Source: an uncultured bacterium (GTDB lineage Bacteria > Patescibacteriota > Minisyncoccia > SW-4-49-11). From it: a stretch of DNA of 5,396 nt. Below, one piece after another: positions 5,114-5,396 of the stretch (position 1 is the stretch's first letter; each line of letters opens with the position of its first letter). Where the stretch lies: NCBI GenBank assembly GCA_913060955.1, contig CAJXTH010000054.1, positions 1 through 5,396 of the forward strand, read 5' to 3'. The position numbers and the translations under genes are program-made. The notes under the pieces are model-generated. The model made no database searches, had not been told where the DNA came from, and saw only the letters and a list, made by a program, of their open reading frames with translations.

Positions 5114-5396
5114 CTAGACTATATATACTGAAAATTTCAGTCCCTGTGGGTCCTCTGGATCAACAGGGATTTGTTCTTGTAGGGGAACTCCGCTCAATGG
5201 GGTTCCAAACATGATGACCATCGTGCCAGGACGACATTCTTGGATAATCTTTTCCCAAGTCTTGGTAGACACTTTGGGGATCAGCCACATGTACAGAACA
5301 TCAGCTTGTGAGAGATCCGCTTCAAAAAAGTCCTGACGGATAAACACAGCTTGAGATCCTCGCATGCGAGCTATAGCAGAAGCTATCCACATATGA
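5114..5396 (-). CDS. Class I SAM-dependent methyltransferase, C-terminal part (5' end outside window)
   Basis: About 93 C-terminal residues are visible; the frame is open to the right edge. The ATG at 5392-5390 is probably internal, because the fragment lacks the SAM-binding motif I that must precede it. The visible part fits the second half of the fold: a helix following the ribose-binding acidic residue, then QDFFEADLSQADVLYMWLIP (the motif II acidic residue, as in the gDf..dls.aDvv pattern), a helix, then CRPGTMVIM (motif III, the l.pG..vv strand). Small bacterial methyltransferases annotated only as class I often show this pattern. The substrate is unknown; DOT1-like and RNA or protein methyltransferases share it. 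The gene is convergent with the aldolase and ends TAG at 5116-5114. It is unrelated in detail to the methyltransferase at the left edge, which has a different central motif. Confidence 0.75.
   Translation of the reverse strand, partial: HMWIASAIARMRGSQAVFIRQDFFEADLSQADVLYMWLIPKVSTKTWEKIIQECRPGTMVIMFGTPLSGVPLQEQIPVDPEDPQGLKFSVYIV

Noticed and set aside
5127..5169. Inverted repeats ACTGAAA/TTTCAGT (5127-5141) and TCCCTGT/ACAGGGA (5141-5169) as a shared terminator for the convergent genes
   Set aside because: Both lie inside the coding 3' end of the minus-strand gene, neither is followed by a T-run in either direction, and the first has almost no loop.

Overview
The window reads as two different stretches of bacterial DNA joined near position 1100. 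The right-hand part (about 1105-5396) carries housekeeping genes: a eukaryotic/archaeal-like (IleS2-type) isoleucyl-tRNA synthetase with its own promoter and intrinsic terminator, a Staphylococcus-type class I fructose-bisphosphate aldolase, and, convergent to it, the C-terminal end of a class I SAM-dependent methyltransferase that runs off the right edge. The left-hand part (1 to about 1103) holds the 3' end of another SAM-dependent methyltransferase and a PAPS-dependent sulfotransferase with a +1 frameshift. Such genes are typical of surface-glycan decoration clusters.

Organism: certainly bacterial in layout (Shine-Dalgarno in front of the sulfotransferase, hairpin-plus-T-run terminator, short intergenic gaps). 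The compact 944-residue IleS2-type enzyme, the weak Shine-Dalgarno sites before ileS and the aldolase, and the striking preference for CGA arginine codons would fit a candidate-phylum lineage such as Patescibacteria/CPR. That placement is an inference and a Gram-positive or other host is not excluded. The standard genetic code applies: no in-frame TGA interrupts the long genes.

Layout: 1-371 methyltransferase C-terminus (+); 372-568 spacer with one weak promoter candidate; 569-1024 sulfotransferase N-terminal part (+), whose missing C-terminal piece continues in another frame at 1011-1103; 1104-1246 ileS leader with a good promoter (1120-1148), a palindrome at the predicted transcription start, a hairpin over a strong Shine-Dalgarno, and a run of seven A that puts that Shine-Dalgarno out of frame with ileS; 1247-4081 ileS (+); 4082-4219 terminator plus an extended -10 promoter; 4220-5107 class I aldolase (+); 5114-5396 methyltransferase C-terminus (-), six bases from the aldolase stop.

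Working together: ileS and the aldolase look like separate monocistronic units serving translation and glycolysis/gluconeogenesis. The two left-hand genes do not belong to that programme; they look like the tail of an acquired or fast-evolving cell-surface gene block. I see no new defence, mobile or CRISPR system. The parts most worth a second look are the ileS leader and the two homopolymer-associated frame breaks about 220 bases apart.
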